Made by a program: the position numbers and the translations under genes. Below, in pieces: positions 44,049-53,361 of a stretch of DNA of 55,289 nucleotides. Numbering within the stretch: the stretch's first letter is position 1; the number at the start of each line of letters is the position of its first letter. The DNA lies in assembly GCA_021780115.1 (NCBI GenBank), contig JAJXZI010000087.1, forward strand, positions 1 to 55,289, written 5' to 3'. The notes below the pieces were generated by a model, which was not told where the DNA came from, did no database searches, and worked only from the letters and a program-made list of their open reading frames with translations. This stretch comes from a bacterium (GTDB lineage Bacteria > Verrucomicrobiota > Verrucomicrobiia > Limisphaerales > JAJXZI01).

Positions 44049-45413
44049 ATGACTGCCTTTCGCGATTCGGTGCGCATCCGGGGAAGCGTCGCGACATCGC
44101 TGGCGTTGGCTCTGTGCTTGCTGGCCGTGTCCGCCGGCCAAGTTGAGCCGGCCACCAACGCAGCGGCCCCGCCCGCGCCGGGCGCCGCGCTATCGCTGGC
44201 CGACGCGCGGCGCCTCGCCTTCGAGCGGAACTGGGATCTACTGGCCGCCAAGAGCGGCATTGACGCCGCGACGGCCCAACTGATGGCCGTCAAGGAGTTC
44301 CCGAATCCCACGCTGGCCCTCTCCACCGCGAAGATCGGCACGTACGACAATGCCACGTTCACGGGCAACGGCGTCTGGCAGCGCAGTTACGACACCATTG
44401 CCGCGGTCAGCCAACTGGTGGAGATCGGGGGCAAGCGGCGCGACCGGCAGGCGTCCGCGCGCAGTGGCATCGCCGGCGCCAAGGCGCGGTTCCTCGACGC
44501 GAAGCGCGTGCTGGACCAGGGCGTCACCAAAGCCTACACGGCGGCCCTGCTGGCGGCGGACAACGCGCGCATCCTGACCGAATCCGCCCGCTACATGCGG
44601 CGCGAGGCAGCCGTCGCCGAGGCCCGGTTGAAGGCGGGAGACATTTCCGTCTCCGACAAGAATCAGATCGAGATCAACGCCGCGCAATACGAACTGCAGG
44701 CGCAGTCCGCCGAGGCCGCCGCCGTCCAGGCGCGCATCGCGGTCGAAATCCTCCTCGGCAATCCCCAGCCGAAAGGCCAATGGACGCCGGCCGACACGCT
44801 CGCCACCCTGATCGACCGGGCGCCGCCGGCCCCGGCCGCCAAACCCGGCGCCGCCCGCCCGGACGTGCTGGCGGCGGAGGCGGACCTCCGCCGGTCCCGC
44901 TCGGACCTCCAGTTGCAGAAGGCGGTGCGGATTCCCGACCCGACGTTCTCCGTCCTGTACGAGCACAACCCGCAATTCCCCACCGCCCCGCCCCCGGCGG
45001 ACACGGTGGGCGTGGGCGTTTCGTTCCCGCTGCCGCTGTGGAACCGCAACCGGGGCAACATCAAGGCGGCGCAGGCGGCGGTGGACCAATTCGCGCTGGC
45101 GCTCGACAAGGCCAAGGCGCAGGCCGTCTCCGACCTGGCCAACGCCGAGGTTGCCTACCGGGAGGCCGCCGAGCGGTTCCAGCGCTACCGGGAACACATC
45201 CGCCCACAGGCCGCAAAGGTCCGGGAAACGGTGGCTTACGCTTACGAAAAGGGCGGCGCCTCGCTGGTGGACTTGTTGGAAGCCGAGCGGACGGACAACG
45301 ATGTGCGCCTGGCCGCGGCCCAAGCCATGTCGGACACCGCCAGCGCGACCGCCGACCTGGCCGCAGCCAGGAACGCGTTGACTGAACTGGAACTGAATTT
45401 GCCCAAACGATGA
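44049..45413 (+). CDS. TolC-family outer-membrane efflux channel
   Basis: A 454-residue protein with a signal peptide (LALALCLLAVSAGQ) and two TolC-like repeats rich in long helices (AEARLKAGDISVSDKNQIEI and YAYEKGGASLVDLLEAERTD). It resembles the CzcC/CusC group that forms the outer-membrane exit duct of heavy-metal RND pumps. It is the first gene of the efflux operon, 72 bp before the adaptor gene. Confidence 0.9.
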   Translation: MTAFRDSVRIRGSVATSLALALCLLAVSAGQVEPATNAAAPPAPGAALSLADARRLAFERNWDLLAAKSGIDAATAQLMAVKEFPNPTLALSTAKIGTYDNATFTGNGVWQRSYDTIAAVSQLVEIGGKRRDRQASARSGIAGAKARFLDAKRVLDQGVTKAYTAALLAADNARILTESARYMRREAAVAEARLKAGDISVSDKNQIEINAAQYELQAQSAEAAAVQARIAVEILLGNPQPKGQWTPADTLATLIDRAPPAPAAKPGAARPDVLAAEADLRRSRSDLQLQKAVRIPDPTFSVLYEHNPQFPTAPPPADTVGVGVSFPLPLWNRNRGNIKAAQAAVDQFALALDKAKAQAVSDLANAEVAYREAAERFQRYREHIRPQAAKVRETVAYAYEKGGASLVDLLEAERTDNDVRLAAAQAMSDTASATADLAAARNALTELELNLPKR

Positions 45414-45485
45414 CTGGGAACCGCCAGAGTCGCGGGGGGCAGCGCGCCCTCCGTCCCGCGATGCGGCTTCCCTCACACAACCAGC

Positions 45486-46802
45486 GTGAAGACTTTGTCT
45501 AAATCCGAAATCCAGAAGGCCGCCTTGGCGCGGCTGATGTCCTCGCGTTCGTTACCCGCCGTGTCGCGCCCGGCGCCGAGTCCGGCCGGGCGGCGACGAT
45601 GTTTCTGGCGGCTTTCGGGCTGCGGATCTTCCGCGGCTCCCGGCTTTCGACGTTCCGATTTGCGCCTTGCGGCGGCGCTGCTGGCCGCGTCCGGGTGGCT
45701 GGCTGGGTGCAGTCCCGGCGCCAAGCCCGCGGCCCAGCCGGAGGCCAAAGTGACCGGTGACACGGTGGTCCTGCCGGCGAACTCGCCGCAGATTGGCGCG
45801 CTGACCGTCGAGCCGGTCGGGGCGATGCAGGCGGCGTTCGTGCCGCTCACCGGCCGGCTGGTCTGGGACGAGGATGCGACGGTGCGGGTGTTCACGCCGT
45901 TCGCGGGCATCGTGCGGAAGCTGCTCGTGGAGGTGAACCAACCGGTCACCAACGGCCAGGCCCTGGCCGAGATCCAGTCTGCGGACTTTGGCCAGGCGCA
46001 GGCCGACGCGCGCAAGGCCGAAAGCGCCTTCCGGCTGGCCGAGCGCAATCTGACCCGGCTGCGCGATTTGTTCGCGCACGGCGCCGCGCCGCGCAAGGAC
46101 CTGGAATCCGCGGAGGCTGATTACGGTAACGCCCGGGCGGAAGAAGACCGCGCGACCAACCGCCTGGCCATTTACGGCGCCCGGGACGACGACCCCAACC
46201 AAGTGTTCCTGCTGCCCAGTCCGTTGGATGGAATTCTCGTGGAGAAAAACGTCACCCCCGGCCAGGAAGTGCGCCCCGACCAGATGCTGGCGAACGTGCA
46301 GCAGTTCGTGAATCCGCTGTTTGTCGTGTCCGATCCGACGAAGCTGTGGGTGTTGCTCGACGTGACGGAGATGCATTTGCCGCTGGTGCGGAAGGGGCAG
46401 GAGTTGACCATCCGCTCGAAGGCGTTCCCCGATCAGGTGTTTCACGGCCGGCTGGACATCATCGGCGACGCGCTGGATCCGACGACCCGCACGGTCAAGG
46501 CTCGCGGCGTGGTCGAGAACCCGGCGAAGCTGCTGAAGGCCGAGCTCTACGTCACCGTGGAAATCCCCGACTCCGTGCCGATGAGCCTGCGGGTGCCGTC
46601 GAAGGCCGTGTTCCTGCGCGAGAACCAATACTACGTCTTCGTGGAAACGAGTCCCGGCCAGTACCAGCGCGTGCCGGTGAAACTCGGCTCGGAACGCGAG
46701 GGCAAGGTGGCGATCCTGGACGGTCTGAAGGAAGGTCGGCGGTTGGTGACCGAGGGCTGCCTGCTGCTCCAGTCGTTGATGGACGACGCGCCCAAGCCAT
46801 GA
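45486..46802 (+). CDS. RND efflux periplasmic adaptor lipoprotein
   Basis: A membrane-fusion protein of the CzcB/CusB type. A lipobox (LAASGWLAGCSPG) marks the lipidated Cys. Beta-barrel and lipoyl parts follow (VFTPFAGIVRKLLVEVNQPV, LPSPLDGILVEKNVTPGQEV), with a helical hairpin between them (ARKAESAFRLAERNLTRL). The first 60 residues from the GTG at 45486 are arginine-rich and unlike a signal peptide, so a TTG at about 45660 just before RLAAALLAASG may be the true start. The stop overlaps the next gene (ATGA). Confidence 0.88.
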   Translation: MKTLSKSEIQKAALARLMSSRSLPAVSRPAPSPAGRRRCFWRLSGCGSSAAPGFRRSDLRLAAALLAASGWLAGCSPGAKPAAQPEAKVTGDTVVLPANSPQIGALTVEPVGAMQAAFVPLTGRLVWDEDATVRVFTPFAGIVRKLLVEVNQPVTNGQALAEIQSADFGQAQADARKAESAFRLAERNLTRLRDLFAHGAAPRKDLESAEADYGNARAEEDRATNRLAIYGARDDDPNQVFLLPSPLDGILVEKNVTPGQEVRPDQMLANVQQFVNPLFVVSDPTKLWVLLDVTEMHLPLVRKGQELTIRSKAFPDQVFHGRLDIIGDALDPTTRTVKARGVVENPAKLLKAELYVTVEIPDSVPMSLRVPSKAVFLRENQYYVFVETSPGQYQRVPVKLGSEREGKVAILDGLKEGRRLVTEGCLLLQSLMDDAPKP

Positions 46803-49800
46803 TGGGCAAGCTGACTGCCACTGTCCTACGCCACCGCGCCATGGTGTTGGTCGGCCTGACCGCATTCATCCTGGCCGGGATCAACGCCTACCTGCGCTTG
46901 CCGGTGGAGGCCTATCCCGACGTGACCAATGTTTCGGTGCAGATCATCACCTTGTACCCGGGGCATGCGGCGGAGGAAGTGGAGCGGCTGGTGACCATCC
47001 CGATCGAAAACGTGATGAACGGCATTCCGCAGCGGGTGTCCCTGCGCTCCATTTCGCTGTTCGGCCTGTCCCAGATCACGTTGATCTTTGAGGACGACGC
47101 CGACAAGGCCGCGATCCGCAACCTCGCCAGCCAGTTCCTCAACCAAGTCCCCCTGCCCGCCGGCGCGCAAGCCAGTCTGTCGCCCGACTCAACGCCCATT
47201 GGTGAGATTTTCCGCTACACGCTGAAGGCCCCGGAGGGATTCCCCGCCGTGGAAATCAAGGCGCTCGAGGACTGGGTGGTGGAAAAGCGCTTCCGCATGG
47301 TTCCGGGCATCGTGGACGTCGTGGGCTTTGGCGCGCCGACCAAGCAGTACCAGGTGCTGGTGGACCCGGCCAAGCTCAAGTCCTACAACCTGACGTTGCA
47401 GCAGGTCTTCACGGCGCTGGCTAACGGCAACAACAACGCCGGCGGCTCCTACGTCGAACACGGCTCCGAACTCTACGTGGTGCGCGGCCTGGGTTTCGTA
47501 CGCAACCTGGCCGACATCGGCGCCATCGCCGTGGACACCCGCGGCGGCACGCCCGTCCGCATTAGCGACCTCGGCACGGTTGTCATCGGCCATGCCGTGC
47601 GCCTGGGTCAAGTGGGCAAGACCGTTGCCGCGCAGGACGAGGACGACGTCGCCGAAGGCATCGTCCTGATGCGCCGGGGGGAGAATCCGCTCGCGGTGCT
47701 CCAGCGCGTGGAGAAGATGGCCGACCAGATCAACCAGCGTTACCTGCCTCCTGGCGTCAAGCTTGTCCCGTACTACGACCGGACCGGGCTGACGCACCGC
47801 ACGCTGCACACGGTGCGCAAGAACATGCTCGAGGGCATCAGCCTCGTGCTGCTGGTGCTGACGCTGTTTCTGGGGCTGGGCAACTACCGCTCGGCCTTGG
47901 TGGTGGCGCTGGCGGTGCCGGTGTCGCTTCTGGGCGCCTTCATGCTGCTGGACGTGAGCCGGATTCCCGCGAACCTCATTTCGATGGGGGCGATTGACTT
48001 CGGCATCATCGTGGATTCCTCGGTGGTGGTAATCGAGAACCTGTTGCGTCTGCTGGAGAAGCGCAAAGGCCAATACCATTCGCTGTTCTCCCTCATTGTC
48101 GAGGCGGTGGCGCAGATGGGCCGGCCCATTCTGTTTTCCAAAGCGATCCTGCTGACGGCCTTCATCCCGCTCTACACACTGCAACGCGTCGAGGGCCGCA
48201 TCTTCCGGCCGATGGCGCTGACGCTCACCTTCGCGCTGATCACCGGCACGATTTTCGCCGTGGTGGCCGTGCCCGCGCTGGCCAGCTTCGCCGTCAAGCG
48301 CACCCAGCATGGCGAGGCCTGGATCGTGCGCGGGCTGCTGTGGCTGTATCGCCCGGCGCTGGACTTTGCGCTGCGCTCCCGCGCGGTGGCCCTGGCCGGG
48401 GCGGTGGCGTTGCTGGCCGCGGGCGGCGTCACCTTTCATTTTCTGGGGTCGGAGTTCCTGCCCAAACTCGACGAGGGCGAGTTGTGGGTGCGCACCTTCT
48501 TCCCGCAGTCCATTGCCCCCTCCGAGGCGGCGGCGCTCACCCAGACCGTGCGCAAACGCTTGGCGGCCTTCCCCGAAGTCACTTACGTGGTCAGCCAGTT
48601 GGGCCGCCCGGATGACGGCACCGACATCAACGGGTTCGATGTCACCGAATACAGCGTCGGCCTCAAGCCGCGCGAGCAATGGACCACCGCGCATACCCGG
48701 GACGCTCTGTGCGATGCGATGAAGGCCCGTCTGCGGGACACCCTGCCGGGCGTCGAGACCCAATTCAGCCAATACATCGAGGACAACGTCAACGAAGCCG
48801 TCTCCGGCGTGAAAAGCGAATTGGCGATCAAACTCTATGGAGACGACCTGAACCAGCTCCAGACGCTGGCCGACCGGATCGTGGAGATTATCAAGACCGT
48901 CCCCGGCGCCAAGGACGTCGGCACCGATCTGTTGCTGGGCCAGCCGCAAATCCAGATTGCCGTGGACCGCACCGCGATCGCCCGCTTCGGCCTCTCGGTC
49001 AACGACGTGCAGACCATCATCGCCACCGCGATGGGCGGCCAGGCGGCGACGCAGGTGCTCGAGGGCGAACGCACCTTCGACCTGGTGGTGAAGCTGGCGC
49101 CGCAGTCCGTCGCCGACGTGGACGCCATCCGCAACATCCCGGTGTTCGGCTCCAACGGGGAGCGCCTGACGCTGGGGGCGCTGGCCTCGGTGGAAGTCCA
49201 CCCTGGGTTTGCGCGCGTGGTCCGCGAGGAAAACGAGCGCCGCACCGCCATCAAGCTTTCGGTGCGCGACCGCGACCTCGGCTCCGTCGTGACCGAAGCG
49301 GAACGCAAGGTGGATGCCGCGGTGCCTCTGCCGCCCGGCTACCGGCTGGAGTGGACCGGCTCGTTCGAGAACCAGCAGCGCGCCGAGCGACGCCTGGCCG
49401 TCATCGTGCCGCTGACGCTGCTGGCGATCTTCTTCCTGCTGTTCATCACCTTCAACTCGTCGAAGTTCGCCACGCTGATCCTGATGAACGTGCCGTATTC
49501 CGCGGCCGGCGGCTTGATGGCGCTCCCCCTCGCCGGCCTGAACCTCTCGGTGGCCGCGCTGGTCGGATTCGTCGCCCTGTTCGGCATCTCCATCCAGAAC
49601 AGCGTGATCCTGGTGTCGCGCATTGCCGAGTTGCGGCGCGAAGGGTGCGCGGTGCGGGAAGCAATCACCGAGGGCGCCGCCTCCCGCGTGCGGCCGATGG
49701 TGATGACGGCCTTGATGGCCATGCTGGGCCTGCTGCCCATGGCCCTCTCGACGGGCGTGGGCGCCGAAACCGCGCGGCCGTTCGCGGTGGTCATCATCGG

Positions 49801-49897
49801 CGGACTGATCAGCGACACCGCGCTCACGCTGTTCATTCTGCCGCTGCTCTACCCCCTGTTCGAGCCGGCTCTGGCGAAACCACAGCATGAAGCCTGA
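46799..49897 (+). CDS. heavy-metal-type RND efflux pump, first copy
   Basis: A 1032-residue inner-membrane pump of the CzcA/CusA branch with 12 membrane segments and two large periplasmic loops. The start (LRHRAMVLVGLTAFILAGIN), FPGHAAEEVER-like YPGHAAEEVERLVTIPIE, and the proton-relay helix GAIDFGIIVDSSVVVIEN (two Asp and Glu) are present. The C-terminal half repeats the fold and reads RVRPMVMTALMAMLGLLPMA. The ORF track starts too early, inside the adaptor gene. The ATG at 46799 overlaps the adaptor stop. Confidence 0.93.
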   Translation: MMGKLTATVLRHRAMVLVGLTAFILAGINAYLRLPVEAYPDVTNVSVQIITLYPGHAAEEVERLVTIPIENVMNGIPQRVSLRSISLFGLSQITLIFEDDADKAAIRNLASQFLNQVPLPAGAQASLSPDSTPIGEIFRYTLKAPEGFPAVEIKALEDWVVEKRFRMVPGIVDVVGFGAPTKQYQVLVDPAKLKSYNLTLQQVFTALANGNNNAGGSYVEHGSELYVVRGLGFVRNLADIGAIAVDTRGGTPVRISDLGTVVIGHAVRLGQVGKTVAAQDEDDVAEGIVLMRRGENPLAVLQRVEKMADQINQRYLPPGVKLVPYYDRTGLTHRTLHTVRKNMLEGISLVLLVLTLFLGLGNYRSALVVALAVPVSLLGAFMLLDVSRIPANLISMGAIDFGIIVDSSVVVIENLLRLLEKRKGQYHSLFSLIVEAVAQMGRPILFSKAILLTAFIPLYTLQRVEGRIFRPMALTLTFALITGTIFAVVAVPALASFAVKRTQHGEAWIVRGLLWLYRPALDFALRSRAVALAGAVALLAAGGVTFHFLGSEFLPKLDEGELWVRTFFPQSIAPSEAAALTQTVRKRLAAFPEVTYVVSQLGRPDDGTDINGFDVTEYSVGLKPREQWTTAHTRDALCDAMKARLRDTLPGVETQFSQYIEDNVNEAVSGVKSELAIKLYGDDLNQLQTLADRIVEIIKTVPGAKDVGTDLLLGQPQIQIAVDRTAIARFGLSVNDVQTIIATAMGGQAATQVLEGERTFDLVVKLAPQSVADVDAIRNIPVFGSNGERLTLGALASVEVHPGFARVVREENERRTAIKLSVRDRDLGSVVTEAERKVDAAVPLPPGYRLEWTGSFENQQRAERRLAVIVPLTLLAIFFLLFITFNSSKFATLILMNVPYSAAGGLMALPLAGLNLSVAALVGFVALFGISIQNSVILVSRIAELRREGCAVREAITEGAASRVRPMVMTALMAMLGLLPMALSTGVGAETARPFAVVIIGGLISDTALTLFILPLLYPLFEPALAKPQHEA

Positions 49898-49920
49898 GAC
49901 GGACCAGACCGGGAAGGCAC

Positions 49921-49942
49921 CACGCCGCCGTTGGCCGGCGTG
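49921..49942. repeat. hairpin between the two RND genes
   Basis: CACGCCG-CCGTTGGC-CGGCGTG has 7-bp arms and lies in the 147-bp gap between the pumps. It could slow transcription or protect mRNA ends, and so change the ratio of the two pumps. It has no T-tract. Confidence 0.4.
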
Positions 49943-50044
49943 ACGGGGCGGTTATTCCACCGACCGGTCACGCGGAGCAGCGATCCAGCAAATTCCGAGA
50001 AGCGCCTCGACTAATCGGTCCCCGCCGCTATCGTCGCCGAAGAC

Positions 50045-53000
50045 ATGATCGGCACGATCACCACCTACACGCTGCGGCATCGGGCGATTATCATCGCGCT
50101 GCTGGCGATTTTTCTCCTGGCGGGCGTCAACGCCTACCTGCGGTTGCCGGTCGAGGCCTTCCCCGATGTCTCGAACATGTCGGTCCAGGTCATCACGTTG
50201 TTCCCCGGCCACGCGGCGGAGGAGGTCGAGCGGCTGGTGACGATCCCCATCGAGAACCAGATGAACAGCGTGCCCAAGCTGGTGGCGCTGCGCTCGATCA
50301 GTCTGTTCGGACTGTCGCAGGTGACGCTGGTCTTCGAGGACGGCGCCGAGCCGGATTACGTCCGCAACCAGGTTTTTCAGTACTTGTCCAACGTGACGCT
50401 GCCGGCGGGCGCGCAGGCCAGCTTGTCGCCCAACGCCACGCCCATCGGCGAAATCTACCGCTACACGCTCAAGGCGCCACGGGGCTACCCGCTGGTGGAG
50501 TTGAAGTCACTGGAAGACTGGGTCGTCGAGCGCAAGTTGCGCACCGTGCCGGGCGTGGTGGACGTGGTGGGCTTCGGCGGGCCAACCAAGCAGTACCAGG
50601 TGCTCGTGGATCCCGCCAAGCTCAAGGCCTACAACCTCTCGCTGGCGCAGGTCTTCACGGCCCTGGCCAACGGCAACCGCAACGCCGGCGGTTCCTACGT
50701 CGAGCACGGCTCGGAGATGTACGTCGTGCGCGGGCTGGGCTTCGTGCGCAACCCGGCGGACATCGGCGCCATCGCGGTGGACAGCCGCAACGGCACCCCG
50801 ATCCGCATCCGCGACCTCGGCGCCGTGCAAATCGGCCACGCGGTGCGCCTGGGCCAGGTGGGGATGTTGTTCAAGCGGCCGGACGGCGCGTTCGACGACG
50901 ACCCGGACGCGGTGCAGGGGATCGTGATCATGCGGCGCGGCGAGAATCCCCGCGCCGTGCTCGATGGCGTTCACGCCATGGTCGGGGAGATCAACGCGCA
51001 CTACCTTCCCGCCGGGGTGCGCATGGTGCCGCACTACGACCGCACCGAGCTGATCCAGCGGACGGTCCACACCGTGCGCAAGAACATGAGCGAAGGCATC
51101 GCGCTGGTGGTGCTGGTGCTGGTCCTGTTCCTCGGCCTGGGCAACTACCGCTGCGCCCTGGTGGTGGCGCTGGCGGTGCCGGTGTCGCTGCTGGGGGCGT
51201 ATCTGTTGCTCGACCTCCAAGGCATCCCGGCCAACCTGATTTCGATGGGCGCGATTGACTTTGGCATCATCGTGGACTCCGCCGTTGTCATCGTCGAAAA
51301 CCTCATCCGCATTCTCCACGAGAAAAAGGAAAAACAGTCCCTGCCTGGCGCGATCGTCCAGGCGGTCGCGGAAATGGGCCGGCCCATCCTGTTTTCCAAG
51401 GCGATTCTGCTGACCGCGTTCATTCCGGTCTATACGTTGCAACGCGTCGAAGGCCGCATCTTCCGGCCGATGGCGCTGACGTTGACCTACGCGCTGATCG
51501 CGGGCACGCTCTTCGCGGTGTTTGTCGTGCCGGCGCTGGTGAGCTTCGCCGCCAAACGCGGCACCCAGGAGGGCGAGGCGTGGATCGTGCGGGCGCTGAT
51601 CCGGATTTACCGGCCGACGCTGGAGTTCGCCCTGAATTTCCGGGTGCTGGTCTTCGTGCTGGCCGGCGCGCTGCTCGTCAGCGGTGGCGTCGCCTACTGC
51701 TTCCTCGGTTCGGAATTCCTGCCCAAGCTCGACGAGGGCGCGTTGTGGGTCCGCATCTTCATGCCCAAATCCATCTCCCCCTCGGAGGCCAGCCGGATCG
51801 TGGACAACGTGCGCCACCGCCTCGCTTCCTTTCCGGAGTCCGAGAACGTGCTCAGCCAACTGGGCCGCCCCGATGACGGCACGGACATCAACGGGTTCGA
51901 TGTCTGCGAGTTCAACGTGAACCTCAAGCCCCGCGCGGAATGGACGACCGCCGCCACGCGCGAGGGGTTGGTCGATGCCATGTCGCGGAACCTCGCCCAG
52001 ATTCCCGGCATTGACTCGCAGTTCAGCCAGTACATCGAGGACAACGTCAACGAAGCGGTCTCGGGCATCAAAAGCGAACTGGCCATCAAGCTCTTCGGCG
52101 AAGACCCGGAGACGCTTCAGAACCTCGCGGACCGGATCGCGGACGTCGTCAGCCGGGTGCCGGGGGCGAAGGACGTGGGCACCGACCAGTTCCTTGGGCA
52201 GCCGCAGATTCAGATCAGCGTGGACCGCGCGGCCATCGCCCGCTACGGCGTGAGCGTGTCCGACGTGGAGCAGATCGTGGAGACCGCCCTGGGCGGCTCG
52301 GCGGCCACGCAGGTGCTCGAAGGCGAGCGCACCTTCGATCTCGTGGTCAAGATCGCGCCCAAGGCCGTCTCCGATCTGGATTCCATCCGCAACATCCCGG
52401 TCTTCGGCGCCAACGGCGAGCGCCTGACGCTGGGCGCGCTCACCCAGGTGGAGGTCCGCTCCGGCCTGGCGCGGATCATGCGTGAAGGCAACGAGCGGCG
52501 CATCGCCATCAAGCTCTCGGTGCGCGGCCGCGACCTCGGCTCGCTGGTCCACGAAGCGGAGGAGAAAGTGAACGCGGCGGTCAAACTGCCCACGGGCTAC
52601 CGGATGGTCTGGACCGGCGCGTTCGAGAACGAGCAGCGCGCGGTCCACCGGCTGGCGGTGATCGTGCCGGTGACCATCTGCGCGATCTTCTTCCTGTTGT
52701 TCACCGCGTTTGACTCCGGCAAGTTCGCCACCCTCATCCTGCTCAACGTGCCGTTCGCCGCCGTCGGGGGCGTTCTCGCGCTGCCCATCGCCGGGCTGGA
52801 CCTGTCGGTCTCGGCGATGGTCGGCTTTATCGCGCTCTTCGGCGTCTCGATCCAGAGTGGCGTGCTGCTGGTCGAGCGGGTGCGCGACTTGCGCCGCCTG
52901 GGCCAACCGCTGCGCGAGGCCGTCGTCGAAGGCGCGGTTTCGCGCGTGCGGCCGGTGATGATGACCTCCCTGATGGCCGCGCTGGGCCTCCTGCCGGCGG

Positions 53001-53140
53001 CGATTTCCAAGGGGGTCGGCGCCGAGACGGCCCGGCCGTTCGCCGTGGTGATCATCGGCGGGCTGGTGACGGCCACGCTGCTGGCGTTGCTGATTTTGCC
53101 GATCCTCTATCCGAGCTTCGAACCGGGGACGGCGGAGTAG
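50045..53140 (+). CDS. heavy-metal-type RND efflux pump, second copy
   Basis: A 1031-residue paralogue of the preceding pump, aligned with it end to end with almost no length change. The same blocks are kept (INAYLRLPVEA-like VNAYLRLPVEAFPDVSNMSV, GAIDFGIIVDSAVVIVENLI, RVRPVMMTSLMAALGLLPAA). Differences cluster in the periplasmic loops, as expected if substrate or partner contacts differ. No second adaptor or TolC is present, so either both pumps share one adaptor or they form mixed trimers. Start ATG at 50045. Confidence 0.93.
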   Translation: MIGTITTYTLRHRAIIIALLAIFLLAGVNAYLRLPVEAFPDVSNMSVQVITLFPGHAAEEVERLVTIPIENQMNSVPKLVALRSISLFGLSQVTLVFEDGAEPDYVRNQVFQYLSNVTLPAGAQASLSPNATPIGEIYRYTLKAPRGYPLVELKSLEDWVVERKLRTVPGVVDVVGFGGPTKQYQVLVDPAKLKAYNLSLAQVFTALANGNRNAGGSYVEHGSEMYVVRGLGFVRNPADIGAIAVDSRNGTPIRIRDLGAVQIGHAVRLGQVGMLFKRPDGAFDDDPDAVQGIVIMRRGENPRAVLDGVHAMVGEINAHYLPAGVRMVPHYDRTELIQRTVHTVRKNMSEGIALVVLVLVLFLGLGNYRCALVVALAVPVSLLGAYLLLDLQGIPANLISMGAIDFGIIVDSAVVIVENLIRILHEKKEKQSLPGAIVQAVAEMGRPILFSKAILLTAFIPVYTLQRVEGRIFRPMALTLTYALIAGTLFAVFVVPALVSFAAKRGTQEGEAWIVRALIRIYRPTLEFALNFRVLVFVLAGALLVSGGVAYCFLGSEFLPKLDEGALWVRIFMPKSISPSEASRIVDNVRHRLASFPESENVLSQLGRPDDGTDINGFDVCEFNVNLKPRAEWTTAATREGLVDAMSRNLAQIPGIDSQFSQYIEDNVNEAVSGIKSELAIKLFGEDPETLQNLADRIADVVSRVPGAKDVGTDQFLGQPQIQISVDRAAIARYGVSVSDVEQIVETALGGSAATQVLEGERTFDLVVKIAPKAVSDLDSIRNIPVFGANGERLTLGALTQVEVRSGLARIMREGNERRIAIKLSVRGRDLGSLVHEAEEKVNAAVKLPTGYRMVWTGAFENEQRAVHRLAVIVPVTICAIFFLLFTAFDSGKFATLILLNVPFAAVGGVLALPIAGLDLSVSAMVGFIALFGVSIQSGVLLVERVRDLRRLGQPLREAVVEGAVSRVRPVMMTSLMAALGLLPAAISKGVGAETARPFAVVIIGGLVTATLLALLILPILYPSFEPGTAE

Positions 53141-53170
53141 GGAAACCCGAAATCCGAACTTGGGGGAACC

Positions 53171-53207
53171 CACGCCGCGGGCGTGTGATATCCGGCGGCC
53201 TGCCGGA
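53171..53207. terminator. paired hairpins after the efflux operon
   Basis: CACGCC-GCG-GGCGTG (53171-53185) and TCCGGC-GGCCT-GCCGGA (53191-53207) follow the last RND stop by 30 bp, between convergent genes. There is no T-tract; they could be a bidirectional stop or REP-like repeats. Confidence 0.45.
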
Positions 53208-53361
53208 CAACGCGTTCTCACCGGTCCCAGAAATCCGCCGCCCGGAGTTGAGGCCGCCAACGGGGAACACCGGGTTCGAGGTCTTTATGGCCGTTGACGG
53301 CACGCCATGCTCCGTGCGGGCGGAGGATGAAGGCCTTCATTTGGGAGTTACGTTCTTTGGG

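Noticed and set aside
50507-53260. 917-residue minus-strand ORF
   Set aside because: It is a shadow of the second RND pump. The similar 899-residue minus ORF at 47189-49888 shadows the first pump in the same way.
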